Positions 25,801 to 37,237 of a DNA stretch of 64,000 nucleotides are shown piece after piece (the stretch's first letter is position 1; every line of letters starts with the position of its first letter). The translations under genes and the position numbers were made by a program. Origin of the DNA: Lingula anatina (lineage: Eukaryota; Brachiopoda; Lingulata; Lingulida; Lingulidae); the NCBI RefSeq assembly GCF_001039355.2, contig NW_019774770.1:372001-436000 (forward strand), written 5' to 3'. A model generated the notes under the pieces. The model was not told the origin of the DNA and made no database searches. It saw nothing but the letters and a program-made list of their open reading frames with translations.

Positions 25801-26970
25801 AAAAACGTATCATTAAAAAATTCATGAGTAGATTCTTTTGAGGGCTTTTTTAAAAGGACTAGGTGAACACTTTTAATTCTACATAATTCAAATTAAGTTA
25901 TCTTAATCATTTTTTTCCTTTGCTTTTCCAGGCCTTTTATATTCTATATTCATGTGTTAGAATTTTTGTAATAATAATAATAATTAATTATTATTATTAT
26001 TAAGTGCCCCCCTTGACCACTAGTACATGTTACTTGATGAAGTACATAGGGTTTGTGTTGGGAATTCGGTTATAGGTTCCACATTTCAAGCCGTCAGCAA
26101 TCTCAAGTAAGTGACAGACGTTCCCTGATCAATATGCCTTCCTTTACCCTGTGCTATTGATAGTTCCAAGGTAATATGGTAATAGATTCTTGATGATTCA
26201 TACTACTCAGAATACGATTAAAGGCATACATTGGGCATTAAATCTTTATAGAGCACAAAAAAGATTTTCCTCTCAACCAAAACCCTTGGGACAATTACGT
26301 TTTATAAATTCGTTTTTGTGTTCCAAGTATCTAATTTGTGCGTCAAGAGATGGGGACTGGCGAGTTTAACTCATAAGACCTGGTAAAAACAGAAAATTCA
26401 AACTCATAACGGGATCAGAATTTCTGATAATTCTATATAGGATAGTCCTATAGGCCTTTACCTTGGTGTTGAGATTTCCAGGAAAATTATCATTATTATT
26501 ATTATATAAACGTCAAACGCAAAGTGCATACCTTGAAACGATTTTAATCTAAATAATTAAAATATTGAGTTGCATATGACGAATATCTTTGACTATCATC
26601 TCTGTACACTATATCAAATAAATGTTATATAGAGTATATATATATCTTTACCTCCTCCATTTCTGATACAGAGATAGGGAAATCTCCACAGATTCCCCAG
26701 TCCTACGGCGTACCCTACACACGAGAGGAAGAAATCCACCTGGAGGCCCCACGTGCCTCGTTCCTCGCTATCGTGGCTCGTCTCGCTGCTAGTGTTCCCG
26801 TTCAGTAAGCTGGCGGCGGTGGACGTCTCAGTGCTGATAACACTGAGCTTCTCGGTCTTCTCGGGGTCCGTGCATTCGCCATTGGCGTCCACCACGGCAG
26901 GGCCGTCGATCAGGGGTTCCTTGGTCTCTTGTGCACCAGCGTTTTGGTCGGTAGGAATGTGGGTGTTCAT
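12533..26970 (-). CDS. SLC6 gene A: Na+/Cl- dependent glycine-transporter-like protein (complete)
   Basis: A plasma-membrane neurotransmitter/amino-acid symporter with 12 predicted membrane helices. Exons in transcript order: 26652-26970, 25434-25565, 23399-23651, 23032-23164, 21041-21175, 19606-19709, 19081-19205, 18617-18729, 18122-18253, 17385-17484, 13970-14070, 12844-13011, 12533-12649. Phases all match, giving 643 aa plus stop. TM1 is [19 protein letters not shown] with gate Arg96. It has Gly rather than Asp at the amine-recognition position, excluding monoamine transporters. TM2 keeps IPYF, loop 2 has C-x9-C and NST/NES/NVT glycosylation sites, TM6 has [15 protein letters not shown]7 CGTSF, loop 4 YPEAIS and TM8 GLDTQF. 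The pattern is closest to SLC6A5/SLC6A9. The 101-nt exon at 13970-14070 ([12 protein letters not shown]11) was found by splice phase. MNTHIPTD is chosen as start; a 5' UTR acceptor is likely at 26991/26992. Substrate is inferred, not shown. Confidence 0.95.
16020..16282. mobile_element. MITE, GATCGATC family, copy 1
   Basis: The ends are inverted copies: the left has GACCATTCCCAGAGACTG, and the right is the complement of TAAGACTGGGTTCCCATG. Both arms continue through GGATCGAT, the CTCC-rich block and TCTCACTAAATTGC. An inner inverted block carries the GGCATGCC-like and TTAAGC motifs. A TA or TTA sits at each edge, suggesting a TA-type target site. It lies in a gene A intron. Confidence 0.75.
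16714..16830. repeat. (AT)n microsatellite with assembly gap
   Basis: Two long AT blocks separated by NNNN at 16761-16764. True repeat length is therefore unknown. Located in a gene A intron. Confidence 0.95.
17783..18012. mobile_element. MITE, GATCGATC family, divergent copy 2
   Basis: The left arm TTAGACCCCATTCCCATAG continues to GGATCGACCCAACTCTGCGG. The right arm is its complement, ending GGGAAAGGGGCCTTA. Arms are about 65 bp with few mismatches. The outer ends match the other family members (CCATTCCCA plus a GATCGA core) but the inner part differs, so it is a related subfamily. It ends about 110 bp from a gene A exon. Confidence 0.7.
19012..19072. mobile_element. Solo end of the copy-2 MITE subfamily
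   Basis: On the minus strand this segment reads TTTAAGGCTTGTTCCCATTG and then ATCAGTCTACGTAGG. This mirrors the end of the element at 17783-18012. Only a compact pair of short arms (GGACCCCAT / ATGGGAAC) remains, so it is a truncated or very short copy. It abuts the gene A exon at 19081-19205. Confidence 0.5.
19879..20073. mobile_element. hAT-like MITE with near-perfect hairpin
   Basis: A 195-bp element consists of two inverted arms of about 78 bp that are essentially identical, beginning CACCCTGAGCTTCAGAGCTC, with a short loop around 19957-19997. It is flanked by an exact 8-bp direct repeat ACTCCAGT at 19871-19878 and 20074-20081. An 8-bp duplication is typical of hAT-superfamily insertions. 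The near identity of the arms suggests a young insertion. It is in a gene A intron. Confidence 0.88.
20487..20716. mobile_element. MITE, GATCGATC family, copy 3
   Basis: The left end TAAGGGTGTTTTCCCAGAG and the right end (complement of TTAGACCCCATTTCTATAG) are inverted and carry the TAGATCGATC core and the CTCCCTGGGG block. An inner AATTGC..CAGTCAGCC segment matches the equivalent part of copies 1 and 4 in layout but is diverged. Located in a gene A intron. Confidence 0.65.
23134..23283. repeat. Tandem duplication over a gene A 3' splice site
   Basis: Two direct copies, 23134-23208 and 23211-23283, differ by only a few bases and are offset by 77 bp. The unit includes the first ~31 nt of the coding exon 23032-23164, its AG acceptor and the upstream intron end. 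The intronic copy retains an intact AATTCCAG|GTTTAATA acceptor (decoy exon start at 23241). Confidence 0.9.
24228..24450. mobile_element. MITE with CCCCCTTTACACTGG termini
   Basis: The left end GCCCCCTTTACACTGGGCGG and the right end GCCGGCCAGTGTAAAGGGGG are inverted repeats of about 35 bp, including GTCC-TTTTGCGTCC and its complement GGACGCAGAAAGG. The interior is non-coding. It lies in the gene A intron between exons 3 and 2. Confidence 0.7.
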
Positions 26971-28983
26971 TGTTGGAGGACGGCGTGGCGTCTGGAGAGG
27001 GGGCGATATGGCAAAAAACAGAAATAATATGAAAATTAATCTATACACCTTAACAACCACTTGTGTTATTTTGACAGGTCGCAACACGATCACCTACATG
27101 TATTGCTGCCTTTAACTAGTTTGATCGATGATTATGCTTTTTATGTGCTTGTCCAATAATACGCGCAGATCTGATTTCTGTACACATACATTTTTAAAAC
27201 AGGTTTTCCGTCCTTTTCATTTCAAATAGGAGTCAAAAGCCTAATGAAATCGATAAATCAGCTGTTTCGTTTCGAATTCAATTAGGAAGAAAAGCGAAAG
27301 GGTTAATCTCGAAAATGAACTCGAGATAATTCCATTTCCGCTTGCATAGGATTGTGCAAACCACAGAAACACAGCTACGATATCATTGTTGGGTTCAATT
27401 TACGAGCACTATGCCCTACATGTAACAGCAAAATTGTCCCGTCCACAATTTAACATTAACATTAACCGTGAGAAGCGAGCCAAATTTTACAATCTCTTGG
27501 CAAAAACTCGAATCCGCCAATCTTTATTGACTGCCCTGTCTGTAATGAGGAAGTAAATGCAGGCAATTCTTTGCGTCTCCTGTGGTGACGCCATCATTAA
27601 CAGAAAAAAAGGGTGAAGAATCAATATGAATTGAACAAGTGCTGAGTACTAGACCTATATATTTAACCAAATTCATAATGATAGCCGCGTATGAAACCTA
27701 AAATGTCAGATAAATCAAGCATACAGTACGAACAAAGGTTCACCCTAAGTGACTGACATTGAATATACTGGATATCGTTTTTGCATAGGAAGCATAGCTA
27801 TTATTACGTGAATTAATGTGCAACTTTGACATTACCAGGTTACTATAAATATTTATTTAGTGGACAAAATCAAGAATCATGATGACTGCGCTCGTTACAC
27901 CAAGGAACTCTGTTTTGTGTTACGATCGTAAAAGAGGTATTTATTGAACAAAAACTGCATACATCTTTCAACCATTCATCTGTTTTGAACAGCTGTAAAT
28001 AACCTCGTAGCCTTATGGAATGTTAGATAAACACTCATGGGTTACAAAAACCGAAGCATAGTTGACAAATACAACGGTGTCTCCTTTGCAAGTAGGGGTT
28101 ATACTTAGTTCTATCTTGCCTAAGAGGTTCGGGTGGATCAAGGGGGTACTGTAGTTTCCCTTGTTGTGCGATAGTTTTCATCATTGTGTACATTTAATGA
28201 AGTACGATATGTACATATAATGAAGTGTGTGTGATAAGACGCTAAATCCATTTTTAGTAACACTTCACCCCCCCCCCCCAAAAAAAAGAATAATAATAAA
28301 ATCCAGGTGACACACTACAACACTCCATTTGACAACGTGTGCATAATTATCTGTCGACGTCTAATTAAAAATAAACGCAGAAAAAAACCCCGAAAATGTG
28401 AACCTGATCTCTACTTTTTCATTTGTATAATTTATTTGCTCTTTCCTATTGATCTTGAATTCTTCAGCATACAGCCACTGACCCCGTGTGGTTCGTTCAT
28501 GTAGAATTTGTTGAATACTGATGCGTATATGAATACGTTCCCGTAAATATGTTTTCGAGATTATATTTTGAATGCTGGAAGATGCAATATTTTGCTAAAG
28601 GAGGGCAAAGGTGATTTTTTTCAATCGGTACGATATGCCAATGCAGAATAGTAGGCTAGGTCAACTACCGGTATACTATACTACATGTATAATGTTTATG
28701 GCGCAAATGTTGATATTGCTCAGGTTTGTCGCGTTTCGCTTTCTATACTACTGTAGGAGAGGGAAAAGCGGGTGTATTCCAAGAGGAGAAGAGCGCGTGG
28801 CTCACCCACCCTCACCCCAGCCCCGGGATCCGCCATTTTTAATAGTGCCCGGGTATTCAAAATGTCATGACCGACATCAGATGTTGAATGTAGTTTTTAT
28901 TAACAACATTTTGAATATTGCATGTATCTTTCCCCGGGAAGTTATAACGTCTAAAGCTAGTTTGAATGAAGACCAACAGTACG

Positions 28984-29153
28984 CCGGTGTAACGAAACTA
29001 AGGGCCCGTGTAACAAAAAAGTCCGCCCTCCATATAGTTATAATGGTTAGGGTTAGTCTGACCTATGTGGGTCAAAATCTAGGGCGAGGCTCACCTGTAC
29101 AAATGAATGGGAAGCGGACCCTCTGTTATGGGGGACTCTGTCACGTTACACCG
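28984..29153. mobile_element. MITE with CCGGTGTAACG termini, copy 1
   Basis: Perfect 11-bp inverted ends CCGGTGTAACG / CGTTACACCGG enclose weaker subterminal inverted pairs (GTCC-CCC-ATA). The internal words GGTTAGGGTTAG, CACCTGTACAAA and AATGGGAAGCG recur in the same order in a second copy near 46928-47102. A 184-aa open frame crosses it but looks accidental. Confidence 0.65.
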
Positions 29154-29886
29154 GGTGTAGCGTGATTCGTTGTAAACCGTAGACGTAGTGGAGTGTGGTA
29201 CGTATTAAAGACCCAGACTTAACTATTACTGTAGGACCTTGTTGGTGAAGTGAATTATTTAATGTTAAAGATGACGTAATCGACTGTTTATTTTGAAAGA
29301 TTAAAAAAAAACGAGTAACAGATCTGTGTGCGTTGCTGTCTACTGCATTGTTATTCACTGCATTATTTCTAACGACACCATTTGTCGATCGATCGCTTTT
29401 TTACGACCCACGATCTTAATAAATGAACAATCGTTATCTGTCCTCAGTGTTTCCTAGGGTATAGTCACATGCGCTGTGGATTCAATCAATTTAACGCCTT
29501 GTGATGTAAACCGACTACTAAGAGCTACATGTAATATGACTCAATTGAAAGGTGGGCGTCGTTTTCTCGGAAGATGGATGTTAAAAGGATCTTTTAAGAT
29601 CTTTTGTATTTAAAAATACAGTGAATGTATTCAAATGACTCTAGTTTGTTGCCTCTAACCATGTCTAGCCCAGCTCCTCGCTCATATCAAGCTATCTATT
29701 CAGCTTTTGTCAATATAAAACTGATTGAATCGAATGTATTTAAGAGTTTCTTTGTGTGATGTGCCTACAAACAATTGTTTACACATAAATTAACAACCAA
29801 TTCCTCTTGAAGTCCAGAGCTTCCAGCCCCCACGAGCATTCTTCCAGGTCAAGCAAGTTCAATAAAAATGTATACCGCGGCGTGTG

Positions 29887-29912
29887 TGAGAGTGAGAGAG
29901 AGAGAGAGAGAG
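29887..29912. repeat. (AG)n microsatellite
   Basis: Short GA repeat followed by GT-rich sequence, in the intergenic region upstream of gene A. Confidence 0.9.
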
Positions 29913-31759
29913 AGGTGAGTTGTGTGATTGCTTTGCGTCTACGTGCGCTGTGTGTGCTTGTGTGTGATTATGTGCCTGCGTGTGTACGTGTTAATGCATT
30001 TGTGAACTTTACTTACAATGCCATTAAGCGGTGATTAAGGGCTAAGACTTCCTAGACGTCTAAGGCATGTTTGTATTTATAAACAATTTTTCTCTGACTA
30101 TATACGATTAAAGTCGATATACCTGGCAGCCGTGAGCTGTATGCTTGGGATATTAGGTAGGTTGCCAGACTGAGAATAAATATATTACCACTACAAACGG
30201 GGGCTTGTGATCGTGACATGGGTAAGAACTGTCATTATGTTTACCTGCTCGTTATGTACGCATGTTCAATACCTTGAAAAGAAGAAAATGATGTTCTTAA
30301 CGTGTGTCTGTCTCAACCAAACCTCAATTTACCCTGCATCGATTGTGAGTATGAAAGTATGATTGGAAACGTGTATTAACCGAAAAAATCCCCTCGAAGA
30401 TACCATAATGATGTCATTTGCCTCTATATTTTCACTTTTGCTTTTGCACTTCGCTGTATGGATGTCACCTGCATACATACATACATGTACATGTATGTCT
30501 GATATGTAGCAGCGCAAATCAGAGCGAATGTATTAGAAATTTCTTGACTAAATATTAAAAGACACTGGTTATATAAATCAACGGATCGGCAAATTTTCTA
30601 TCTCACAGGTGTATGTGAGTTTTTCGGAGCTCCGTGTAGCTTATCGGCTGTGGTGCCTTTATGTAGGATTATATGCCATCGGCTTCGCAAATTCAGATAT
30701 AATATCACTGATACCGTTACATATTATGCAATTTAGTACTCATCAGGCCTACCAATAATAAACACCCACCTAGACTAAGAGCAAAGACAAACAGTGCTAA
30801 AACATTTTAATCAGATGCAGTTCACTTCATATTGCCTCACTCTTAAAAAGATACTTAAGAATTTGTCAGCGGGTAAAGCATTAACAAAGAATTCTTACCG
30901 CCATCATTTCTGTGCAAATATTCAAGAGCCTGGCAACTGAGTTATTTCAATGCTGTAAAATTCTCTCTAAGAACCTGGAATACATGTACTCACCAAAATC
31001 CTTTTATTTGATGAATGACTGCTATAATTCTTGAAAAAAATATACCTGAATGTGAATGGCTTATAATAAAACACGTGTTCGACGTTCTACGGCTCTCAAT
31101 GCATCTGATCAATGAGGTTGCTTGATGCAGCTTTCTTTTATATTCCCACGTGATATGCTGTATGACGTAGTACGAGCAAGACCATCTGGCTGATTCACGT
31201 TATACACAGAAACAACATTAAGAAGCAAAAGGTTTACTTGATTGCGTACTATTTCGGTGGTGTTTATGCGGCGGATTGCACATTAACAAAAGGATATCAA
31301 GATCAATCGTTGTTTCACATTAAAAAAAAATTCAAAAATAGCTAATATCTCTGTTTCGTTATTCTCTTTTTACTGATCATTGTAAATGCATTTTCTAGAC
31401 CAGGGTTTAAGTATTCGATGTGGCCCTTAATGAGGTTGAGGTGAGCTGATTACGTATTGATCTCAGTAATAAGCATTGATTATATGCGGCAAACAGAGAG
31501 ACTTTTCCTCTTCACACGTACGTCACGTACGTAGCGATGTGTTAGACTTCATATTAAAATGTATGTGAATTCATATTGGAAAGCTTATTGCAAACCAGGA
31601 AGTGAATAGCAATTTAAACGCCGTGCAAAATTTTAACATTTGTATTCTTTGTTTAAACATTTTATGACTATAAGACCAGGATTAAGCGATAAGGTACTTT
31701 GTATTTCACAAGATTTCATGTAAACAGTGCTTGGAATTGACGTCCATTTTATCAATGGC

Positions 31760-31950
31760 CGCATTAGCAACTAAAGTTGATCCGCGGACTAACATATCCA
31801 TGGACCCATTTGAAAGCTTACCGCTTAATCCCCGCGGGGAATCTTTTCAGGTCTAGCAGGGATTATGCAGTAAGCATTCAAGTGGGTCGGCCATATTTGA
31901 TCCACGGATCTGCTAGTTCGTAGATCAAGTTGTTCAGAATGCGCCTAATG
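31760..31950. mobile_element. Foldback MITE, GATCCGCGG family, copy 1
   Basis: Imperfect inverted arms share GTTGATC, GATCC(G/A)CGGA, a GACCCA block and GCTTACCGC-AATCCC, with an internal CCCCGCGGGG. The right end CAGAATGCGCC matches the end of the element at 34433-34591. One arm appears to have a deletion. Boundaries are approximate. Confidence 0.6.
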
Positions 31951-32184
31951 TTTTTATTTCAAAGCACCGCGCACACCATCGATTTTAAGGAATTTATGTG
32001 AATCATTTCAGGAAGCTCTAAATGGCAGCTCCGTCTGGATTTAAGACTCTGGAGAACTGGCAAAAAACATAAGAGCAATATCACAATTTGGGACTTTTTG
32101 TCTGTATTAAGCATATTAAATATAATATAGACATGATTTTAGCTCTGTAAAAGGGCCTCTATACGATAAGAATGCGGATAGTAT

Positions 32185-32186
<2 letters not shown>

Positions 32187-32236
<50 letters not shown>
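32187..32236. repeat. (AC)n microsatellite
   Basis: About 25 uninterrupted AC dinucleotides in the intergenic region between genes A and B. Confidence 0.97.
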
Positions 32237-32238
<2 letters not shown>

Positions 32239-32993
32239 ATTAGACCTAATTTCATGATTCATATATTCTAAGCTTTTGAGACGAGGCCTGAAAACGTCAT
32301 ATAAAAACGCCATATAACCTCAAACACTGGCTTATGAAGGTTTCAGCGCACGTTTCTAGATAACAAGATGTATCAATAATGGATATGTAACGGTGGCTAT
32401 ATCTGCACCCCGAGTTTCCACAGTCACTTCTTTACGTTCTAATAGTAGATAAGTAGAAATTTCGATTAATTCTGAAACACAGGGTGTCTATCTGTGATCT
32501 CGTTGCAGATTAAAGCACAGTAGCACTGAAATGGTGGATTTTCCTGCATAAACAGAGAGCTGAGTGATAGCCGCTGCTGCTCTCATTGCGTCTGCAGGTT
32601 TATAAATAGCTATGTCGCAGTTATATAAGAATAAAGAGGCATATCATTTTTTAGATTGACTAGTATTATTAATAATCATAGCATAATTGAACTTTTTTAA
32701 TTTATAATTAATTTACTTATTCGTGTATTTATTGTTGCCGTTGTTTGAACTGTATGTCTCCTCGATAGAACAAAGACTTTCCATCCACGCTGCGAATTAA
32801 ATATCACATTCAGGCAGAAACTCTACTTTTGCTTCTGTGAATATCGTATCAGCAACATTCCGGTAAATGCTTCTCAAGAATTTAGTCCAATGGTCAAACA
32901 GAAGGCACAGAGAGGCCTTAAAAAATTAAGATAGTGCGTCGTCGAGAAGAGCCATGAAACATCATACTGTACTCCAGTTATTGGTGAATCTAT

Positions 32994-33212
32994 ATGTGGT
33001 CTCTTTTATTTCTTACAAAAAAGGGGGTGCCCTTCAGGTGCCCTTTAGAACGTATTCATTATGAATCTATTAGAGAGTCACATAATGCTGTTTTTTCACC
33101 TATTACGTTTGTAGAGACTTTGAACGATCTTAGATGTAGACCTGCTGCGTTTAACTCCTCTGCGGATAAAATTCTTAGAAAATGTGGTTTTGAGTTTAAT
33201 CAAAGGGAATAG
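32994..33212 (+). pseudogene. Possible coding fragment, unrecognised
   Basis: A 72-codon open frame contains FRCPLERIHYESIRES and ends ADKILRKCGFEFNQRE before a TAG. Its composition is more protein-like than the surrounding AT-rich frames. No splice-compatible partner exon or convincing family match was found. It may be a fragment of a decayed transposable element or chance. Confidence 0.2.
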
Positions 33213-33346
33213 TGCCTAAGTCTGTGGATCATATTAAATTTGCTTATCGTTCAAACAGGAATGTCGAGGACAAATCAACTGATTAACTGATATTTGCACA
33301 CTGCGCTGCTGGGCCTATACAATAAAACTCGTATGCTAGGGTTTGT

Positions 33347-33478
33347 GACAACCCGATATGTCCGACAGGCCAGATATGCCCTACGACCAGAGAAGGCCAG
33401 ATATGTCCGACAAAAAAGAGCCAGATGTGTCCGACAGGCCAGACATATCTGGCCTGTCGGACATATCGGGTCGTCACA
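33347..33478. repeat. Compound tandem/palindromic repeat of TATGTCCGACAGGCCAGA
   Basis: Variants of TATGTCCGACAGGCCAGA occur several times in direct orientation and then once inverted. The stretch therefore begins CAACCCGATATGTCCGACAG and closes with the complementary CTGTCGGACATATCGGGTCG. The whole block can fold as a hairpin. No gene is associated. Confidence 0.75.
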
Positions 33479-33600
33479 GGGTTTCATTTTTACATAAGGG
33501 TTTAATGAGTTATAGTTCTGTTTTTACACTGTTATGAAAAAAATGACTTTCATGACATAGACAATGAGAGAGTTTTAATAAGCTTTCCCAGCTGTGTAAT

Positions 33601-33658
33601 TCAACCACGATAACCGCAAATTACATTGCGAAAGTTTCCCCCTGTTTGTATCAAAAAC
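33601..33658. repeat. 58-bp dispersed repeat, copy 1
   Basis: Identical over 58 bp to 40331-40388, in direct orientation. This copy is interrupted at 33659 by an N. The minus-strand translation is open ([20 protein letters not shown]), but no family is recognised. Confidence 0.85.
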
Positions 33659-34432
33659 NTCTAAGAACGGTCTTGCCTTTGGTATTAGCACCTTGTATGT
33701 CAGGGCTACAGTGGAGGGACGGAAAAACTCACAATTGGATTGTATATCATAAAAGACAGAATGGAGAACACAACAAAACAAATTACGAGGGGGGTCTCAC
33801 CATCCAGGTATATTCTTTTATTGTTGTATTCCTACCAAGAATACAACAAGCAAAAGTAGAGGATACAGTTTTAAAGTACACGTAATTTTAATCCAAGCAT
33901 AAGTAGAGTAAATAGTTTTTAAGTACACGTAGTTTTTATCCATATGCAGTACCAAATATTTATTCCACCTTTTAGCTTAATTCATTACTACTTTATTATG
34001 CTTAGTTGTATATTTGAATTCTTAGCCCACAAAGGAAAACTATTTCTGAAATTTATATTTTTATTGGATGAGTAAATTTTAAGATAAAACTGCATTTGTA
34101 TGGGAGCATTGGGCAAATAAGAATACACAGCATCTATGCTTTATCTCTATGCACCTCCATTCCCTCCACTTATTTGATTCTCTTAGAGAAGCCCATTTTA
34201 TACCTCTCAATAGAGAAAGATTTATTCAAATGATAACAGATAAAACACAAAGAGCAGAAATTGTGTCGAATACACGTTAATGCGTAGAGTTTTCAACTCT
34301 GCGCTGTTAACGTTTTCTCCAATTTTATTTCTGAATATAGATTTTTATCAGACATGTGGCATAACAAAGATTAAACATGGGTGCAAATCTGTTAACGTAT
34401 TAAGTCTCCTAATAAGATGAACGTCCCTTGAA

Positions 34433-34591
34433 GCGCATTCAGAACAGCGGACTAACAGGACAGCGGATCAAATATGGCGACCCATTAAAAAGACACTGAA
34501 TAGTTTCCCCGCGGGGATTACGCAACAAGCATTCAAGCAGGTCGGCTATATTTGATCCGCGGATCTGTTAGTCCTCTATTCTGAATGCGAT
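34433..34591. mobile_element. Foldback MITE, GATCCGCGG family, copy 2
   Basis: Inverted arms of about 48 bp: the left GCATTCAGAACAGCGGACTA, then GCGGATCAAATATGGC, and the right is its complement ending TCTATTCTGAATGCG. An internal CCCCGCGGGG matches copy 1 at ~31760-31950. No clear target-site duplication. Confidence 0.7.
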
Positions 34592-35106
34592 CTTGGTCCT
34601 GTTCGCAAGAGGAATATTGCGTTAGTTGTCCATCGCATCTCTCTCATCAACACATTCACTGACTATGAGGCGAAAGTGTGGTGAGATGGCAGATCAATGG
34701 TTATACATCAACGACTTCATAAAAGTGCACTGAGTTTGGAATGCCGTCTTTTCTTACTGTTTTCTTTTCTTTTTCTTCTATTTTATTATTATTATAATTT
34801 TTTTTTTTTTTTGAGAATAACGTCTCCAAAACTTTTTCAACATTAAAACTTTTTACTGTAGATTTTTGACGATTTTTAAAATAAGAATAGCAATATGCAA
34901 TTTAGATTTTTTTTTTGCTAAAATCTATCTCAGAACAAATTATTTTTGTTTTCATTTAGATGGAAACAGATATTCACTTATGCTAATTTGAAAATATGAA
35001 CACCGTTTACTTTACAATAAGTGATGAATATGAAGAATATAAGGGTCGATTTATGCGGTATGACGATTTATAAAGATCGAATCATTGGGGATGCATTCCG
35101 TATTAA

Positions 35107-35273
35107 GGAGGCTCTCTCATATTTCAGAATTACCATTTCTGCCTAGCGATTTCGATAAAAATCTTGAGTTGCACACTATATTGCTCTATTAGGTTTAATG
35201 CCTTGTTGTAATCGTATACTAAAAGCGAAATCTGTGCAGATAGCAAAAAAAAAGTAAATATGAGAGAGCCTCC
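35107..35273. mobile_element. Short MITE with GGAGGCTCTCTCATATTT termini
   Basis: An 18-bp near-perfect terminal inverted repeat (GGAGGCTCTCTCATATTT at the left, AAATATGAGAGAGCCTCC at the right) encloses about 130 bp of non-coding sequence. It lies some 260 bp downstream of the gene B stop codon. A target-site duplication is not evident. Confidence 0.65.
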
Positions 35274-35535
35274 ACAAATGGAAGCACAGTAATGAGTTAG
35301 CTCGCGTTATGTATTACAAATGGCTTAAATGATATGTCAAATGAACGTGATGAACGGCCATACCAGCAGAAAACCCCACTCCGAACCGCAAAGCGTTCCG
35401 GTTATCAATCCTTATTTTGGCTCACTCATTCTCACTCTGCAGTCCGTGTAACTGAAATAAGGAATGAGCTGCACGGATTTCAACCATACTGTAACGTTAA
35501 GGAGAGATGTCCCCGCAAACATATATCCGTCATTC

Positions 35536-37197
35536 TCAGACAACACCGTTAATTTCTTTTTTCTCGTCTGGTAAGCGTATGCTGTCTTCTGGCGCCGTGT
35601 ACGTGACACAGTTTCCGTTGACCTGAACTCGTCTGTGCTCACGCTCCTGTGGATGCCAGTCCAAACTCGGTTGAAGTAACCTCATGAAACGCTGAAAAAG
35701 CCGTCATTGTTTTAAGGTTGAATTATTCGTTGCTTTATCTATACAAGACCCATTCGTCAAAAGTTGCAAAAATAAATTACTTCAGATATATAATGCATTC
35801 TTTCCTACACCATCAGCTTTAATTGTTCCTTTGTTTAAGAACAGTTTTATTAGTGATTTAAAGTTGTGTGCAATTTATTTTCTGGAAGTCAGAAGGGTAA
35901 TAAAGTTGAACAGGTTAATGTACTTTTTTTTCCTGAACTTGACATAGGCACTACTAAATTCGATTTGCATTTTTCGCAATGGAAGTCAGAACGCGACCCT
36001 ATGTATGAACTGACACAAATCATGTCAATCTAATGATTCTCTGCACGCTTCACATAACTAAAACTAGAAACCAACTGCGTGAGAAATTTTTCCATTCTCA
36101 AAAATCCACTGCAGAACGCAACGCAATCGATATCTCGCCTACCATTTTCAAGTTTTCCTCCTTGCTCTGGTAAAGTCTCCAGGCGGCAATTGCTGGAATC
36201 GGGATGAGAGGGATGACTGCAACCGTCCACCCAAGGGGCTCTGCCCAATCTGGATACTGGTAGCTACCGTAGGTGGGAGCTTTATAGTTGAACAATGTGA
36301 ACACCAGCAGGAGCTAAAATGATGCAGACTTATTATTAAAATTAAAATAAAATCTTCTTATTGTATATATGGGTAATTGATTAATAAAGTCATATAGTCT
36401 GGGTATTTAAATTTGTTTTGGCATTAACTGTATCAATAAAAGTTATCATTTATTAATGGTTTGAAAGTGTTATGTGAAGGAAAAAGCAGCCTGGAAAATA
36501 AATACCTGTTCCACAGTAATACGGCCAACATTCAAAACACGTGAATGAAAATCCGCTGTATATAGTGCATGTATGAAGAACTGTGAACATATTAAGTTAT
36601 ATGTACGTTTTTTAAAAGTCTAAAAAATCAAACGTACTATGGTATTTACTTAAAATGGCACTAATATTGTTTGATATTTACAAATTGATAAATGAATATA
36701 GATAAAAATAGAAATTAAAAATCAACTAACCATCAACAAACCGGGGGTGACAGCCCACCAACAGATTTTCCAGAGAATAAACGTGGGTTGTCCCACCATC
36801 TGTTCAATATCCTCACAGATCCTTCTAACACCTAAAATAGAAATTTTTACAATTGTATCGGGCTTTTGAAGACAAGAATCAGCTAAGTCAAATCATTTAT
36901 AAAGATGAACATTTGCAAATATTTTACCTGTCTATGCCAACAAGTATGTAATATGATTCGATTTCACGAAGAAAACTACTTTGTCGAAAGAGACATCTAC
37001 AATCAGTGCTGGGATGTGTATCGTGTTTATATCATTGGGTTATACTGAAGATAAGCTTACCGTAGACATAGGCCAGAACCACTGACTCAAAGATGGCTAT
37101 GATGACGATAGCAATGGCCGCACAATACCAGTCCATGAACTGAAACACGTATATTCCTCCCTAGAAGAAGACACATATTGGTATTTATCTGAGTGTC

Positions 37198-37237
<40 letters not shown>

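Larger units (their letters stand above)
26971..35535. other. Intergenic region between SLC6 genes A and B, with gene A 5' UTR
   Basis: This 8.6-kb interval contains no exon I can recognise. Nearest gene A lies the presumed 5' UTR part of its first coding exon (to 26991) and an unplaced promoter. The rest holds MITE-like elements (28984-29153, ~31760-31950, 34433-34591, 35107-35273), the AT/AC/AG simple repeats, a short palindromic array at 33347-33478 and a 58-bp dispersed repeat at 33601-33658. No RNA gene was seen. Confidence 0.6.

Noticed and set aside
26753-27115. 120-codon plus-strand open frame
   Set aside because: It is antisense to the first coding exon of SLC6 gene A, which has clear TM1 homology on the other strand.
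29040-29060. Telomere-like GGTTAGGGTTAG
   Set aside because: It has fewer than two hexamers and lies inside a MITE present twice, so it is not an interstitial telomere array.
28611-29165. 184-codon plus-strand open frame, one of the longest in the window
   Set aside because: It runs straight through a MITE-like element (28984-29153), has no recognisable domain and no splice-compatible neighbours. GC-rich low-complexity sequence explains its length.
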